Notes: generated by a model not told the origin, from the letters alone. A DNA stretch of 64,000 nt from Magicicada septendecula (GCA_034769895.1 CM068370.1:33865747-33929746), one strand, 5' to 3'. Positions 23,321 to 34,863 are shown, numbered from the stretch's first letter. Made by a program: numbers and translations.

Positions 23321-23684
23321 AGTCCAGTCACAGCCAGACCACTGGGAATGCCCCGTCATGGAATTAACGAAAAGTTTGGCGTAAGTAATAATATCAATAA
23401 CACCTGGTTGTCGACAACAAAAGTGTTGTTATCAAGTTTAATTTCGCTTTACGTACTCTAATTACCTTATGGTAACTGCAACAGAATTTCAAGTTGTTAC
23501 ATTTTGCAAAGAGGGAAATGTATGAACACACTGGAGAAATTTAAAACTTGCAGTACCTGGCAAAAAACAAAGTGACCAGTTCTTGAATATCAAACCCTCT
23601 TTTAAATGTGATAAACTGTATCGTACATCAATGCGCATTATGTTTTTGAAGTCTTTTTACGGTAAGGGGCGCGTCAAAAATGTA

Positions 23685-23732
23685 TTGTATGACAACGTTT
23701 CACTCATATTACAATGAGTATCCTCAGGTTAC
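23685..23732 (-). ncRNA. Hammerhead-like module L-left
   Basis: CTGAGGA, T, stem II ACTCAT/ATGAGT around TGTAAT, GAAA, CGTTG, TC. Stem III AC/GT is possible. Stem I pairing is not obvious. Confidence 0.5.
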
Positions 23733-23749
23733 TTAGACAACTACCTGAG

Positions 23750-23793
23750 GATACTCATTGTAATATGTGTGAAACGTTGTCATACAAGACACT
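23750..23793 (+). ncRNA. Hammerhead-like module L-right
   Basis: Inverted copy of L-left with one change in stem II (ATGTGT, where the left arm has ATGAGT). Confidence 0.5.
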
Positions 23794-23838
23794 TTTGACG
23801 GGGTAAATACCGGAAGAAGACTTCATAATGGACACCGG

Positions 23839-24261
23839 CCGCAGAAGCCTGCGTGAGAATCTATGCGCATGTTGAAGTTATAAGAGCAAGTTACAGACCT
23901 TTGACGCACAAGACAGTTGTTCGCATGTGCGAAATGAATGAAACTTTTGTTAATCTTGCAACGAGATGTTTCTCCACTGAGCAGCTCGAAGTCAGTGTTC
24001 AGTTTCTCTCGTCTGGAAGTCTGGGAAGGGCGCGCTGTCCTAAAACAGCGGGTTGACGGTAACTGGTTGAATTAAATTACATCAGACGTAATTCTAAACG
24101 TTTAGAAAAATCGAAAATAATTACCTCGTAGCGTGTTCCTGGCAATGATTAATTGAAAAATAATTCGACTTTTTCTTAATATAGCCCATATAAATCTATA
24201 AGTCTTACGCGCTATACGCGGGTAGTCTCCTATACGCGCTATATATGAGTCTATATCTAAG
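23839..24261. other. No recognised feature
   Basis: No coding or repeat signal was recognised here. Confidence 0.4.
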
Positions 24262-25057
24262 TACAGTGGAACCTGACTAATTCGTCTCTCTCTGTAATTC
24301 GTCACCCACTCAACCTTTATTTCTTTTTCTTTATTAACGAGCGAGCAACGTATACGCTCTAATTATAGCCGGGGTAAACCATAAACGTGCTGATTGTTAC
24401 CCCCGGAGTTCTAATAATAGCCAGGAGAAAGGATTGTGGAAGGTATTGGTTCCGAGAATGGGTGCTTCGTACTTTTGTACACGGCACAATAAGTGTTGTT
24501 TTGTGTTGTGTTGTTACAGCGTAATACGTTTCCGAAAATTCAGTCGGATTGCTGATGCCTGGCAAAGTATTCCGGAAAACAGTTTAAAATCTGCCTGGAA
24601 TAAGTTATGACCATCTGAATTACATCCAGCGTCTACAGAATCAGAAGATCTTCTTGACCCCATATCGGAATTATTAGATACCTGCCAATCCCTATCAGCA
24701 TTTAACAGTTTGAATGAAGACAACGTTAAAAATTGGTATGAAATAGACTTACCGGATGTAGGCTACGAAATGTTTAGTGATGATAAAATTGTTACATACG
24801 TATCCACAGAACCAACCCAAAATCATTAAACAATTTTTTTTTCCAATTACAGTGCTTAACTTGTTTTGAGTTTGAAAATTTCCAACAATAAATATGTTCG
24901 AGCATAACATTAGTACTGTACATTGCTAGTGTTGTAATAAAATATTTTTGTATTGTCTATAATGGGTTTTTTTGTCACTCCCTCACTAATTCGTCTATTT
25001 CACTAATTCGTCACCCCTTCGGTCCCGTAGTTGCTGAATTAGTGAGGTTATACCGTA
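24262..25057 (+). mobile_element. Small Tigger-type element with both ends
   Basis: It starts TACAGTGGAACCTGACTAAT and ends GGTTATACCGTA, inverted ends with TA duplications. TAATTCGTC motifs are repeated at both ends (about 24279, 24294, 24990 and 25003), probably transposase binding sites. It is internally deleted and keeps only the transposase C-terminus. Confidence 0.8.
24534..24829 (+). pseudogene. Tigger transposase C-terminal remnant
   Basis: The frame reads RIADAWQSIPENSLKSAWNK, a TGA, then PISELLDTCQSLSAF, LNEDNVKNWYEIDLPDVGYE and MFSDDKIVTYV before TAA at about 24827. The W..I....LK.AW.KL block, V..W...D..D.GY and DD.IV blocks are the usual end of Tigger transposases. The catalytic core is absent. 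Confidence 0.82.
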
Positions 25058-25129
25058 TATACCTCTCCGTCCCCTCGGCTTATAGTTCCATAATTGTTTG
25101 GGGATGCGGCACTCATCCATTCGGCAAAG

Positions 25130-25655
25130 ATGTTCCCACTAATTCAGCCAATACTGGGCGAGCCTGTCGAGTATACTCATAAAATTCAGTTCCTGCCGTA
25201 TATCTGTGTTTCTTCTATGATCATGTGGAGTATACCCTGCCACGTGCCTGAGAAAACCCCTTTCAGCCGCTTGGATGCGACTGGCTTGGCCTTTCGTTAA
25301 AGTCCAATTCTCAGACCCATAAAGAAGTGTGGGAAGAGGCATCACCTTGTAGAATTTCAGGCGTGTTTCTTTACTTGCTGACTTAAAGGTTCACCTAATG
25401 GTCCCGCAGATAAAGTTGAATTTATGCAACTTATTCACAACGTCGTTGCTTCCATTATAAGACACACTGTAGCCCAGGTATTCAAAACTGCTAACTTTTT
25501 CCAGGGTGGTACCATCTATAACAATTTTTGCTCGTACGGATCAGTTCCACGAAAAGCCATCAGATTGGTTTTAAGTGTCGATATTTGCAATCCAGAGTCT
25601 TTGCAGATTCCATTTAACAAATGTATCCCCATCTGCAATCTGTCCTCAGAATAAA
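25130..25655 (-). pseudogene. RTE-like LINE fragment
   Basis: On the minus strand: SVRAKIVIDGTTLEKVSSFE followed by YLGYSVSYNGSNDVVNKLHK, then ASKETRLKFYKVMPLPTLLY, GSENWTLTKGQASRIQAAER and GFLRHVAGYTPHDHRRNTDI. It ends abruptly at about 25130 after LAQYWLN, so the GRPRKRW tail is missing. The fragment at 27571-27913 is the same subfamily. Confidence 0.85.
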
Positions 25656-26035
25656 CATAAATCTGTTTTTAATTATACTTTGCTTATTTTATACCGTCGT
25701 AGGCTATATATACGTAATTATAAGTGCTGGTGGTTACACTACGCGTTTTCACTGCGGTTAAAACGGACCAGTTTGGCGGGCTGATAAAAAGACATAGTTT
25801 TAATCAGCCCTGCTACGTTGATACAGAGGTAACGCATAAACGCACTGTGCCGGAATGCCGGATGCAGGTTGCGGTAGAGCGGGACGACCAGACAACCGCA
25901 GACACTAGAGAGAACACGTTGGTGTAAATACACATAGTCTATTGTATCGTAGCGACATTTTGGCAAATTTTTCGATTATAATTGTTTAGTCGTTGACAAC
26001 GTTCGACGTAAATAAAGGTTTTTGAGGTTTTTGCC
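25656..26035. other. No recognised feature
   Basis: No signal I can support. Confidence 0.4.
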
Positions 26036-26039
26036 ATTT

Positions 26040-26715
26040 AAATTGAACGATCTGAAAATAGAAGCCAAACAAGTAGGCTTAAAGATAAATAACAAAAGGA
26101 AAAATGCGTATTAACCATAGAAATAATTCTGATTTGATACTAGACGGAAGAGTACTACAGAAAGGGTAAAGGAATTTTGCTACCTGGGTAGCATAGTAAT
26201 TCAGGATGGAGGTGCTCTTATCTGATAAGTCGTATAAATAAACCAAAAGGAGCATTTGCACAATTACGACCAGTACGGAGATCATCCCATATACGCAGGA
26301 AGACAAAACTCAGAATATTTGACTCAAATGTCAAATCGGTGTTGCTGTATGGCTGTGGGACCTGGATGTGCCAAAGGATACTACCACAAGGTACATAATG
26401 AGAATTTTGTGGGCCAAGACATCTCGAACAGAGATCTACGGGAGACCACAAGTCAGAGTACTATCCAACTACAGATAAAGAGAAGAAAATGGAGGTGGAT
26501 CGGTCACACCCTGAGAAGACCACCAGAAAATATCGGTAGACAGGCACTGAATTTGAATCCGCAAGGTAGACGCGGATGTGGAAGACCGAGGAACACCTTC
26601 AAGAGGACTTTGGACTGGTGTCAACAAGACATGGAGGGAGGTGAACGCCCTGGCAATGGACAGAACACGCTGGAGAAATTTCGTCGAGGCCCTATGTTCT
26701 ACCTAGGAATTTAAG
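26040..26715 (+). pseudogene. LINE RT C-terminal fragment, different family
   Basis: DLKIEAKQVGLKINNKRKN, ERVKEFCYLGS, then after frameshifts ISNRDLRETTSQSTIQLQIK followed by RRKWRWIGHTLRR, and LNPQGRRGCGRPRNTFKRTL. RRKWRWIGHTLR with NPQG+R..GRPRNT is characteristic of a LINE family distinct from the RTE-like one here. The C-terminal 90 codons are open. The clade is uncertain. Confidence 0.75.
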
Positions 26716-26961
26716 GACTTAGGCTACGCCAAGTAAGCCAAGAGGTTTTGCCATGTTAATAGTACTCAAAAGGAAATATATTTAAGAATTTTACTGTATT
26801 GCTATAAAATTTGAAACGTTTGATTTCCCATTGGTACAAAAGTATGAACCCAATATTAACGATCAATCCTTAATTTAATAGTGACCGTCGATCAATAAAT
26901 TTTAACGATGGAAGGTTTAGCGAGGGTCGGCCAATAAGTATAATACAAATTTTACATTATT

Positions 26962-27005
26962 TGTGTCGACGTTTCGACAATATTTATTGTCATCATCAGG
27001 ACCTG
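26962..27005 (-). ncRNA. Hammerhead-like module J
   Basis: GTC, CTGATGA, T, stem II GACAAT/ATTGTC around AAAT, GAAA, CGTC, GAC. The core is the standard CTGATGA/GAAA, stem I GTC/GAC pairs, and GTC is the best hammerhead cleavage triplet. One of the cleanest copies. Confidence 0.65.
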
Positions 27006-27047
27006 TGTACGGGTACAAGAGAAAATATCAAACAAAACAATCAGTTA

Positions 27048-27282
<235 letters not shown>

Positions 27283-27570
27283 GAATTGACACAGTTTTAC
27301 ATCATCAAAACAATTACATTCCTTATATATTATTTTACTTTAATAAATAGCCAAAATTACAATACTCCCGAACATAATTAATACAATAATACAGTTTAAA
27401 ATATTGATAATGCAGTAATCCGTTAATTATATTTGTAAATAATTATAGAAGCAGTAATCGTGGAATGTATATTAGAACTGGTACAGATACCAATACTTGT
27501 TTACTTATAGCATAGCAAAATATACTATAGCTGAATACAGATTGTAGCGATGTTTAAATATGTACATTAT

Positions 27571-27913
27571 TAAAACTTCCTTACGGGTCTGAGAATTGGA
27601 TATTATCGAAAGGCCAGGCCAGTCGCATCCAAGCGGCTGAAATGATATTTCTCAGGCACGTGGCAGGGTACACTCTCCATGATCATAGAAGAAACACAGA
27701 TGTACGGCAGGACCTGAATATTCTGCGTATACTCGACAGGATCCCCCAGTATCGGCTGAATTGGTGGGAATGGAACTATAAGCTGAGGGGACGGAGAGGT
27801 GTGGGACGTCCGAGGAAGCGATGGAGTGACCAGCTCTAATCTTTGCTTGTTTGAGACCGGAACAAACCATCCCCGGTTTAATCTGTAAAGATGATGATGA
27901 TGATGACGATGAC
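27571..27913 (+). mobile_element. RTE-like LINE fragment with GAT/GAC tail
   Basis: GSENWILSKGQASRIQAAEM, IFLRHVAGYTLHDHRRNTDV, LRILDRIPQYRLNWWEWNYK and RRGVGRPRKRWSDQL, then a tail of GATGATGATGATGATGACG. 5'-truncated. About 65 codons are open. Same subfamily as 25130-25655. Confidence 0.87.
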
Positions 27914-27965
27914 TTATTGACCGATCCCTGCTAACCTTCCATCGTTCAAATTTATTAACGATTAA

Positions 27966-28489
27966 ATTGTTCTTTCAAGTTCTCTGCTTCGAGTGCATAA
28001 ATAACTATAATTCTGAACGCGTCGCGTATTGATTCACGTGTGTACTCCAATCACTGGTCAGTCATCCGCTTTATGGGACGCGTGTGTGATTCGTAAATCG
28101 TTCCGCCAAAATCGGACCGGTACAACCGCAGCGGCAGAAACACGTCGGTGTGTTTAAAAGCGGCTTATAATTTATCACCGTTTCAGACCGTATTCCAATC
28201 ATTATAAATTCTCATTGACCATTACTTTTGCTTTCACATGCATATGACTGCCATAAATCGTCGTTAGCTACACTAGCCCCTGCTCATAACATGCACGTCC
28301 CTTATGGAATACATATGCTTGAAATACACGACTTTAATTTCATATGTTTTTCAATTTTTGTTTTTGTATCACCTGAGTCCCTGTAGTGACATTTGTTACC
28401 GTGAAAAAAGTCAGAAAGTTCAAAATCAAATTAAAGGTGTTTTCCACTCGCTCCAGATGTTTGTGGCGTAAATTTCACGCTGGCGCTTA
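27966..28489. other. No recognised feature
   Basis: AT-rich. Nothing identified. Confidence 0.4.
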
Positions 28490-28815
28490 TACGAGGGTCA
28501 TTCAGTAATTAAATAGACAAATATCTGTAGCGGGAAAACGGTTTATTCAATCAGAATGACAATTATTTTAGTCTTCAACATAATCCCCGGCAACATTAAT
28601 ACACTTGTCCCTTCTGAAGAAAAGCTTTTGTATGCCTGCTGCAAATAAATCTGCATGTCAAAGTCGAAGCCATTTTAGACCAATTTCTTTGACTTCGTCG
28701 TTGTCATAAAACTTAGTACCACGTAAATGCCTCCTTGAGCGGACGAAACAAGTGGAAATCAGATGGAGCCAAGTCTGTCTGGACTGTAGAGAGGATGAGA
28801 TAGTCTCCCACAAGC
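28490..28815 (-). pseudogene. mariner-like transposase remnant with one terminal repeat
   Basis: The right end reads TACGAGGGTCATTCAG, a mariner-type inverted-repeat end with TA. On the minus strand DLAPSDFHLFRPLKEAF (the last catalytic Asp region of the DD34D family) is followed in shifted frames by FYDNDEVKEI, QKLFFRRDKCINVAG and DYVED. It is 5'-truncated. Intact proteins of this family cut and paste; this one cannot. Confidence 0.8.
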
Positions 28816-29435
28816 AAATTTACTGATGATTTTATGTGTTAATTGAACTGTGTGGATAGGAGAATAATGCTTTCGCGCATTACGTTTAAAATTTAATTAT
28901 TTGTATAGTTAAATAAACAAGATGGCTGTTTGTAATACGTTTGGACTGCATCATAGAAGCGCGAGTAAAATCTGTGAATACTGGTTTCCGTGACGTTCAA
29001 CAATCTAATCCATCTTTTAAAGTCACGGTACGTGCTGTCCTTCTAACAGTACTTTCGAGCTGGTACGTCTTCCCTTACTGAGTAAATATGTCAGTCGGTG
29101 TTGCCCCTACTTACAAAAATAAAGTTCTTCTCCTTCTTCTATCAGGGACTAGACGAATCACATGGTCCCAAGGGAATATATTTACACTTCCTTTGTGACT
29201 TCCAAGTAAGTTAAATGTCCTCTAAGGACGTTATCAGCGTCCTTTGGAGTAAGAGCTGTGCGTCCTTTGAGCCTCCAGTCTTACTCTGGGTTTTGTTGGC
29301 TCTTCCACCCCTCCAGTGCCGTTGGGAAACCTTCTTCTTCCGTCCCTGTGTGACCGTTGGTCATTTGACACCTTTAACACTGTCCAGGTCCTTACCGAGT
29401 AGTGCGAAACATAAACAAGAATTGCATAGTAAAGC
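28816..29435. other. No recognised gene
   Basis: An AAAATAAAGTTCTTCTCC motif near 29118 looks like an old retroelement tail. The rest shows no signal. Confidence 0.4.
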
Positions 29436-29439
29436 TGAA

Positions 29440-29660
29440 GTATGAAGACTCGCTAGCTCTCGAAAACCTAATAGCGTCGGGGTCGAAAAGACCAAGAGTT
29501 GGTCAAGAGAGACCAAACAGGAAAGATTAACGAAAGGGGCTCCACCCAAGACTGGTGAAAGCAAGGTGAGAATCCAGCTGGGGTACACCGGGTGTGCTAA
29601 ACCCGTATCAACCAGCTGTGGACCCCAGCTGATGAAAATAAAGTTTTGTATTGAATTTGT
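29440..29660 (+). repeat. GC-rich retroelement 3' end or SINE-like
   Basis: A compact GC-rich block has several short inverted pairs (CCAGCTGGGG near 29575 and CCCCAGCTGATG near 29622; GGTGTGCTAAACCCG) and ends AAAATAAAG. It looks like a structured LINE 3' UTR or SINE tail. No coding sequence or tRNA-like boxes were recognised. Confidence 0.4.
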
Positions 29661-30369
29661 CTGGGTATTATAAAGTAAATACATTAGTATTCTGTATTAA
29701 CCCATATGCCCACCACGCACTTTCTCCAGCCTAGTTAATCTCTACTGTATCATATCAAGTCAACAGCATTATTATTATTATGTTTACGTTAAGCCGGGTT
29801 TCTGCTATATGGAGTTCGGAAAAGCCAAGTTCTACACGTACTTTCGTTTAAAATTTCTAATAACTGTATTCTGTACGATGGACAACGGTATACGAGTACA
29901 CGCGCGCGTATGATTGTGTTGCTCTTGCGTGTTTCACTCGTAATTACTGTTATTTCTCCAGTCTGCTTATATAATATCTGTTATTAGATAAATACTAATA
30001 GCTAAGCGGAATAATTGCCAGTCCTTACAGGATGAAACGAGAGGACGGTAATCTTTAGTAGTAGTAAATCAAGAAGTGTATCGACCGCCCTAGGAAATTT
30101 TGCATCGTAGAAGACTTATTCATATTTTCTCCTGTCCGGCCGATAGAAGAGAAGTACAAATTATGGTTGTGTATTTCAATCCGTCCCGTGAGTGTACATA
30201 CGAACAAAAACGTTCTATTTAAAACTAACAAACGTAATTATTGTATATTTATGTACTGGTCGCAACATCCAGTCGTCGACTACGCCTCCGTTATATCAAC
30301 GTTCTCTCTCTGCTTGTCTGTTCTTGAATGTAGTAGGAAACGAAACCGGCTGCGAACGTAGCGTCTCAC
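29661..30369. other. No recognised feature
   Basis: No supported gene. Confidence 0.4.
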
Positions 30370-30865
30370 TTTCTTATGCCCTGAGGTGACAGACATGTAG
30401 TGCACGTCGTTGGACACTCGGCCGCCCGTAATTCTTTACATCGCGTGGGGTAACAATTCTACGACCGTGTAAGTAATCGACTGTATAGCCTGATTACAGC
30501 TTTCATGAATTTATTCCACTCTTAATAGAAACTAAAACACTGAATAGTTTGTAAAAAATTACGAAGTTGTTTTCAGTAAGGTCAATAATATGTAAGTATT
30601 ATTTTATTATATTATTTCTTACGTCCTGAGGCGACATGCAGTGCACGTCGTTGCACACTCTGCCGGCCGCCCGTAATTCTTACGCGTGGGGTATCTGTCA
30701 CACGACCGTGTAGTATAAGTAATCGATTGTGTAGACTAACTACAACTTTAAAAAAATTATTTCACTCTTAATATAAACTAAAAATTTAAACAGTTTGTAA
30801 AAAATAACGTAGTTGTTTTCAGTATTGTCAATAAGGACCTACATATAAATATTTTTGGAACTGTC
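30370..30865 (+). repeat. 246-bp tandem duplication
   Basis: Two adjacent copies begin TTTCTTA(T/C)G(C/T)CCTGAGG at about 30370 and 30616. Both contain TGCACGTCGTTG, GGCCGCCCGTAATTCTT, CGTGGGGTA and a TAACG(A/T)AGTTGTTTTCAGTA box. A third partial copy (from ACTTTAACGAATTTATT) lies at 31700-31815. Function unknown. Confidence 0.85.
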
Positions 30866-31700
30866 CCAATATCCGTACCCGCACTACATTTTCGACGTTT
30901 CGAATATGAGATTGTATCGATATACTACGATGTGAGGAAGAAGAAGTGTACTAATTTTAAATTTTGTTCTGTCTCTTAATTTAGTGCGAAAATACGTGTT
31001 GTTTTTATTTGTGAGGTTAGATAATAATTGTTTTTGGGTTTTACCTCACTGTTTAAAGAAATAAAAGCCATGGTTAGGCTTGATATGTCTACGTATCAAG
31101 TAGACATATGATGTTTGATATGTCTACACAATGGTTGAAAGAGAGAAACATTAAAAACAAAGAACACAACGTATTTAAAAAAAAAAAAAAAAAAAAAAAA
31201 ATTATTTCTTAATAGTAACACAAAAACAACAACGTATTAACAAATAAAGACAAGTTTGTTATTCGTTAGGTGGTCAATATTCGTTTGTGTTATTCAGTAA
31301 AATCTCGAAAACTTCACTGGAAGCAAATTTTGTGCGAAACACAAAAATAACTGGAAACATGTATTGCATCCCGTCTTTTTTCTAGTTCGTTTTTTACGTT
31401 GATTTCACAAAAAGCAAGTATTATTTTATAGACATATTGGTTTCCATGTGTCTTCATATTCATGTTAATCTAACAACGCCAAATTTTGGCGTCACAGGCC
31501 ATCGGAGTTATATTATTGGTAGAAATATTTTTAGTACAAAATGTGACAATGAAACACGATTGCGGTCGACAACAAACTATTTTATAACATACACAAATAA
31601 ACTTTTACGATTTCTATTATCTAACTAAAACTATATATGCGATATACAGTACATGCCGATGCCAATAATCGAAAATCGAAAATGAGTCCGGGTATTGGGA
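30864..31700. mobile_element. Possible DNA element bounded by short inverted repeats
   Basis: TCCCAATATCCGTACCCGC at 30864 is mirrored by GAGTCCGGGTATTGGGA at 31684-31700. The interior (837 bp) is AT-rich with a 25-base A run at 31177-31201. It separates copy 2 and partial copy 3 of the 246-bp repeat, as an insertion would. No target duplication or transposase was seen. Confidence 0.4.
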
Positions 31701-31815
31701 CTTTACCACTATAACTTTAACGAATTTATTGCACTCTTAATATTAAATAGTTTATAAAAAATAACGAAGTTGTTTTCAGTAAGGTCAAAATGGACCTACA
31801 TGTAAATATTATTTT

Positions 31816-32238
31816 ATCCTTCTACAAGTTGTGTAACCTCGAACGGAATCAGCTGATTTTTAAGCAGTAATTCATACGCGATTAAAAATTAGTTACGGAA
31901 AAATAAAATGGAACAAACAAATAATATATGTTAAATAATTCTTTGTGATTACATAATTTATTATTGTTATTATTACGTAACAGGTTGTTCTGTTTAATTG
32001 AAGATTACATTTGCCGGTGTAAAGTGGTAGTTAAAATCTAAAAAAATATCAAAAACCGTAAACACTATTCTTATTGTTGTTATTTTATAAAAATTTACAA
32101 TTGAACTGTAAGTGCGCACATTCCGCCTCTGTTATTCTATTTCTCACGTAAACAACAACAACAATAATAATAATATTAATGATAATTATAATTTATTAAT
32201 AATTGTTTTCAGTACCGTACTGTCGTACTTAAATTATA
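31816..32238. other. No recognised feature
   Basis: AT-rich. Short (AAT)n-like runs near 32160. Confidence 0.4.
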
Positions 32239-32905
32239 CTTTTTTTTTTGTATCGGCCATCTAAGGACCACATGTCAATTTCAATTCTTTATTCTTTGTT
32301 CTTTTCTTTTTCTCCAATATTCTTTCATCTTTTCACTGTGTCTCCTCTTGTGTCTTCAGTCCACTTTGAACCTGAGTTTTTATCTCTCCTACCCTGGACT
32401 CCATCCATTTTTAGCACTTTTGCCCGAAAAATTTCTCTTTCAATTGCTTCTTCTGCGTGTATATTATTTTTTTCTAAATCCTTTTGGACTTCTTTAATCC
32501 ATCTTGATGTTGACTTCTTCCCCCACAGATATTTGAAGATCTGCTTTGTTAACCTATTGTAGTCCATTCTATATAAATGTCCAAAAAATAATAGTCTTCT
32601 TTTTCTCATTGTTTCTGTTGTATTTTCTATACTTTGATATATTTCATCATTACTTCTTAATTTCCAACCTTCTGAAGTTTTTCGTGGGCCTAATATTTTT
32701 CTAATAATTCGTCTTTCCAATATTTCTAGTTTGTCTAAATTATAATTCAATGCTAGACATTCACTTGCATATAGGCATTCTGGCTTCACTACTGTACTGT
32801 AAAGCCTTATTTTCGCATTTTTAGATATTGTTAGATATGTCACTCTGTTAAGCTCCAGCACACTTTTCGCTTCCTCTAGGTTCATTAACCTAGTCTTAAA
32901 TATTA
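32239..32905 (-). pseudogene. LINE RT C-terminus with poly(A)
   Basis: A long open frame on the minus strand reads LYSTVVKPECLYASECLALN, LEILERRIIRKILGPRKTSE, GWKLRSNDEIYQSIENTTET, MRKRRLLFFGHLYRMDYNRL and SRWIKEVQKDLEKNNI, ending near 32325. An A run at about 32240-32249 marks the 3' end. The fragment at 41995-42365 has the same end region and is probably the same family. The 5' end is fused near 32905 to a Jockey fragment. Confidence 0.82.
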
Positions 32906-33480
32906 CGTACGGTCCTGTGACCGCTACACCATGGCGCATCAACAATACTGCGAAGAACCTTATTTTTAAAAGTCTGAATTATTTTAATATTAGATTTCTT
33001 AGTACTACCCCAAAGCTGTACACCATACACCATACAGCCAAAATGGTTTCAAGACTTGTTTGTATAACAGCAGCTTGTTATGCACCATTTTCTTCAATTT
33101 TAATCCAAGTTCTTCCCGTTTCTTCTTAACATGGTCTTTCCACCTAAGTCTTTCCAGAGTCATGCCCAAATACTTGGCTGAGCTTGCGTGTGGAATTCTT
33201 TGCTGATCGATTACGATTGGTAAATAATCTGTTTTCTGGATGGTGAAACTGGTATGAGCAGACTTTGTTCAGCTTGATGGGCCATTTTTTGTCCATCTAG
33301 TAATGTTCTCAACTGCTGATTGTAGAGCGTCTGTTGCTGCTTCTATACTAACACCGTAGCTAGTAAAGTAGTGTCATCAGCGAATGTAGCTGTTTGTTGT
33401 CAGCCCATCAGATTTAGGAAGTCTCCTGTACACAACAAATACAGAATAGGTCCAAGGACACTCCCTTGAACAAGAGATAT
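32906..33480 (-). pseudogene. Jockey-type RT remnant
   Basis: On the minus strand, across stops and frameshifts: QGSVLGPILYLLCTGDF, TATFADDTTLLATV (motif C intact), KYLGMTLERLRWKDHVKKK-like text, CYTNKS and YGVQLWGSTKKSNIKIIQTF, then KNKVLRSIVDAPW. Motif spacing fits Jockey RTs. A younger LINE end lies immediately downstream, suggesting insertion or recombination. Confidence 0.78.
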
Positions 33481-34119
33481 AAAAACAAAAATCAACTAAG
33501 TTAACGTGAGAAAGTTAAGGTGGAAGATAAAATAGTTTAAAAGAAAGTAAATATTTATAATCAGAGCTGACTAATGGAAAAAGCCATTCGATTTGTTTAG
33601 TATCGTAAACGTTATCAGTGGAACAACGCAGAACGCGTCAAATAAAGATAAAAGTATCAATGACGTAAGACCCACATAGTTTTCGTCAAAGAGATTTTTA
33701 AATTATTGAAGACTGTCGTCAACGCTTGAATAAAACCAGACTTTGGGTTTCTTTATGTTCCAATTATATTGCTCGCCGATACTGAACACGAAGAAAAGCG
33801 CACAAAGAAACAAATCAACTACAGTACTACTGAAAGCTTATTAAATAAGTTAGAGGAAAGAGTATTTCCGTTAACACAAAGAGAACGTTTTTCAGACATC
33901 TTGGTTTTATTTGCCTTTGTAAGTTTTTCTGTCCACCTTAGTTTTACTCATTCAATACAAGTTCTCAGACTTGTTTACGTGTTTCGTTAGTGTTGTGTCA
34001 GACAGCTTCTTCTGAAATACCTTGATTACTTTCATTGGTCCGTTATTCCCGTTAGCTATTTCGGAGGTAATATGGGAAATATGTCCACTGACGTTTTTGT
34101 TTGTCATAAAAAAAACCTA
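33481..34119. other. No recognised feature
   Basis: AT-rich. No supported gene. Confidence 0.4.
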
Positions 34120-34185
34120 CAAACATTGTTGAAATTGCTATCTCCCGGGCTGTTAGGCCGTGGTCTACTGCTTATATTGATATCA

Positions 34186-34226
34186 GCCGTTTCGGCCACA
34201 CCATCGGAGGCCATCTTCAGTGTAAA
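34186..34226 (-). ncRNA. Hammerhead-like module B
   Basis: CTGAAGA, T, stem II GGCC/GGCC, GAAA, CGGC. The CGTC expected after GAAA is mutated and stem I is not evident. Probably dead. Confidence 0.45.
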
Positions 34227-34316
34227 GCGATCTACAAATTTTATTGTTGTATTGGAGTGTTAGTGGTCTCAAATATGTCTACTAGCAATTTTGTACAAAC
34301 CACTATGTTATCTTTG

Positions 34317-34364
34317 GTAATGACTAGCGCTTTCGGCAGTCAAGCCATCTTCAGGTCATTTACC
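34317..34364 (-). ncRNA. Hammerhead-like module B2-left
   Basis: GGTAAATGAC, CTGAAGA, T, stem II GGC/GCC, GAAA, GCGC, TA, GTCATTACC. Stem I is nine pairs with one bulged A. Stem III AG/CT is closed by two bases, and the cleavage triplet would be CTA. The core is intact. Confidence 0.68.
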
Positions 34365-34397
34365 AACCAAATGACCTGACCAAATGACCAGGTCGTT

Positions 34398-34446
34398 GGT
34401 AAATGACCTAAAGATGGCTTGACTGCCGAAAGCGCTAGTCATTACC
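34398..34446 (+). ncRNA. Hammerhead-like module B2-right
   Basis: Same as B2-left, but CTAAAGA replaces CTGAAGA (G5 lost), which should abolish activity. Confidence 0.6.
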
Positions 34447-34545
34447 AAAGATAAGATAGTGGTTTGTACAAAATTGCTAGTAGAAAGATCTACAAATTGG
34501 CACGGTGTTCGCAATTCACTCCAGTACTGAGGTACATGGCATCAA

Positions 34546-34855
34546 CAATACTGGGAAGAACCTTGTTTTGAAAAGACAAGGTATAGTAAACTGATTTTTT
34601 AACTGAATTCTTTCGTAAGTAGGCCTATTCGCTTTATGGCTTTCTCAAATGAAACGTATTAAAACACAACCTTCGCATTTAGAAAACCTTGGCCGACAAT
34701 GATTTCACGTTTTTTGAACCGAGCCAATAAACTGTAACGAATTAAACTGCAGGAATTAAATTAGCGTAAACAAGTTTTAAACTAAAGAGCAGGAACTTAG
34801 AAGCTGCTGTCACCTCGCCACTTAGTAGTAATACGCTTTGTTGTTGTCGGTCGTC
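34546..34855. other. No recognised feature
   Basis: No signal seen. Confidence 0.35.
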
Positions 34856-34863
34856 GTTGTAAG

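Larger units (their letters stand above)
23635..23838. mobile_element. Foldback L with two hammerhead-like modules
   Basis: Arms of about 90 nt (23635-23729 and 23752-23838) are inverted copies around a 22-nt spacer. The inner 57 nt of each arm are nearly identical. Each arm carries the same module facing away from the centre. Confidence 0.75.
34241..34486. mobile_element. Young hammerhead-bearing foldback B2
   Basis: A 246-bp insertion lies between exact copies of GATCTACAAATT at 34229-34240 and 34487-34498. Its 90-nt arms (34278-34367 and 34395-34484) differ at two positions. The inserted sequence has no coding capacity. The short TSD and the RNA-like modules argue for mobilisation through RNA. 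Confidence 0.85.
34120..34545 (-). repeat. Hammerhead-family element B, split by a younger foldback
   Basis: The module at 34186-34226 is followed (minus strand) by GACCACGGCCTAACAGCCCG. The other flank (CAAATTGGCACGGTG box at about 34494) matches the flank of element F at 39188. A 246-bp foldback separates the two pieces. Confidence 0.65.
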
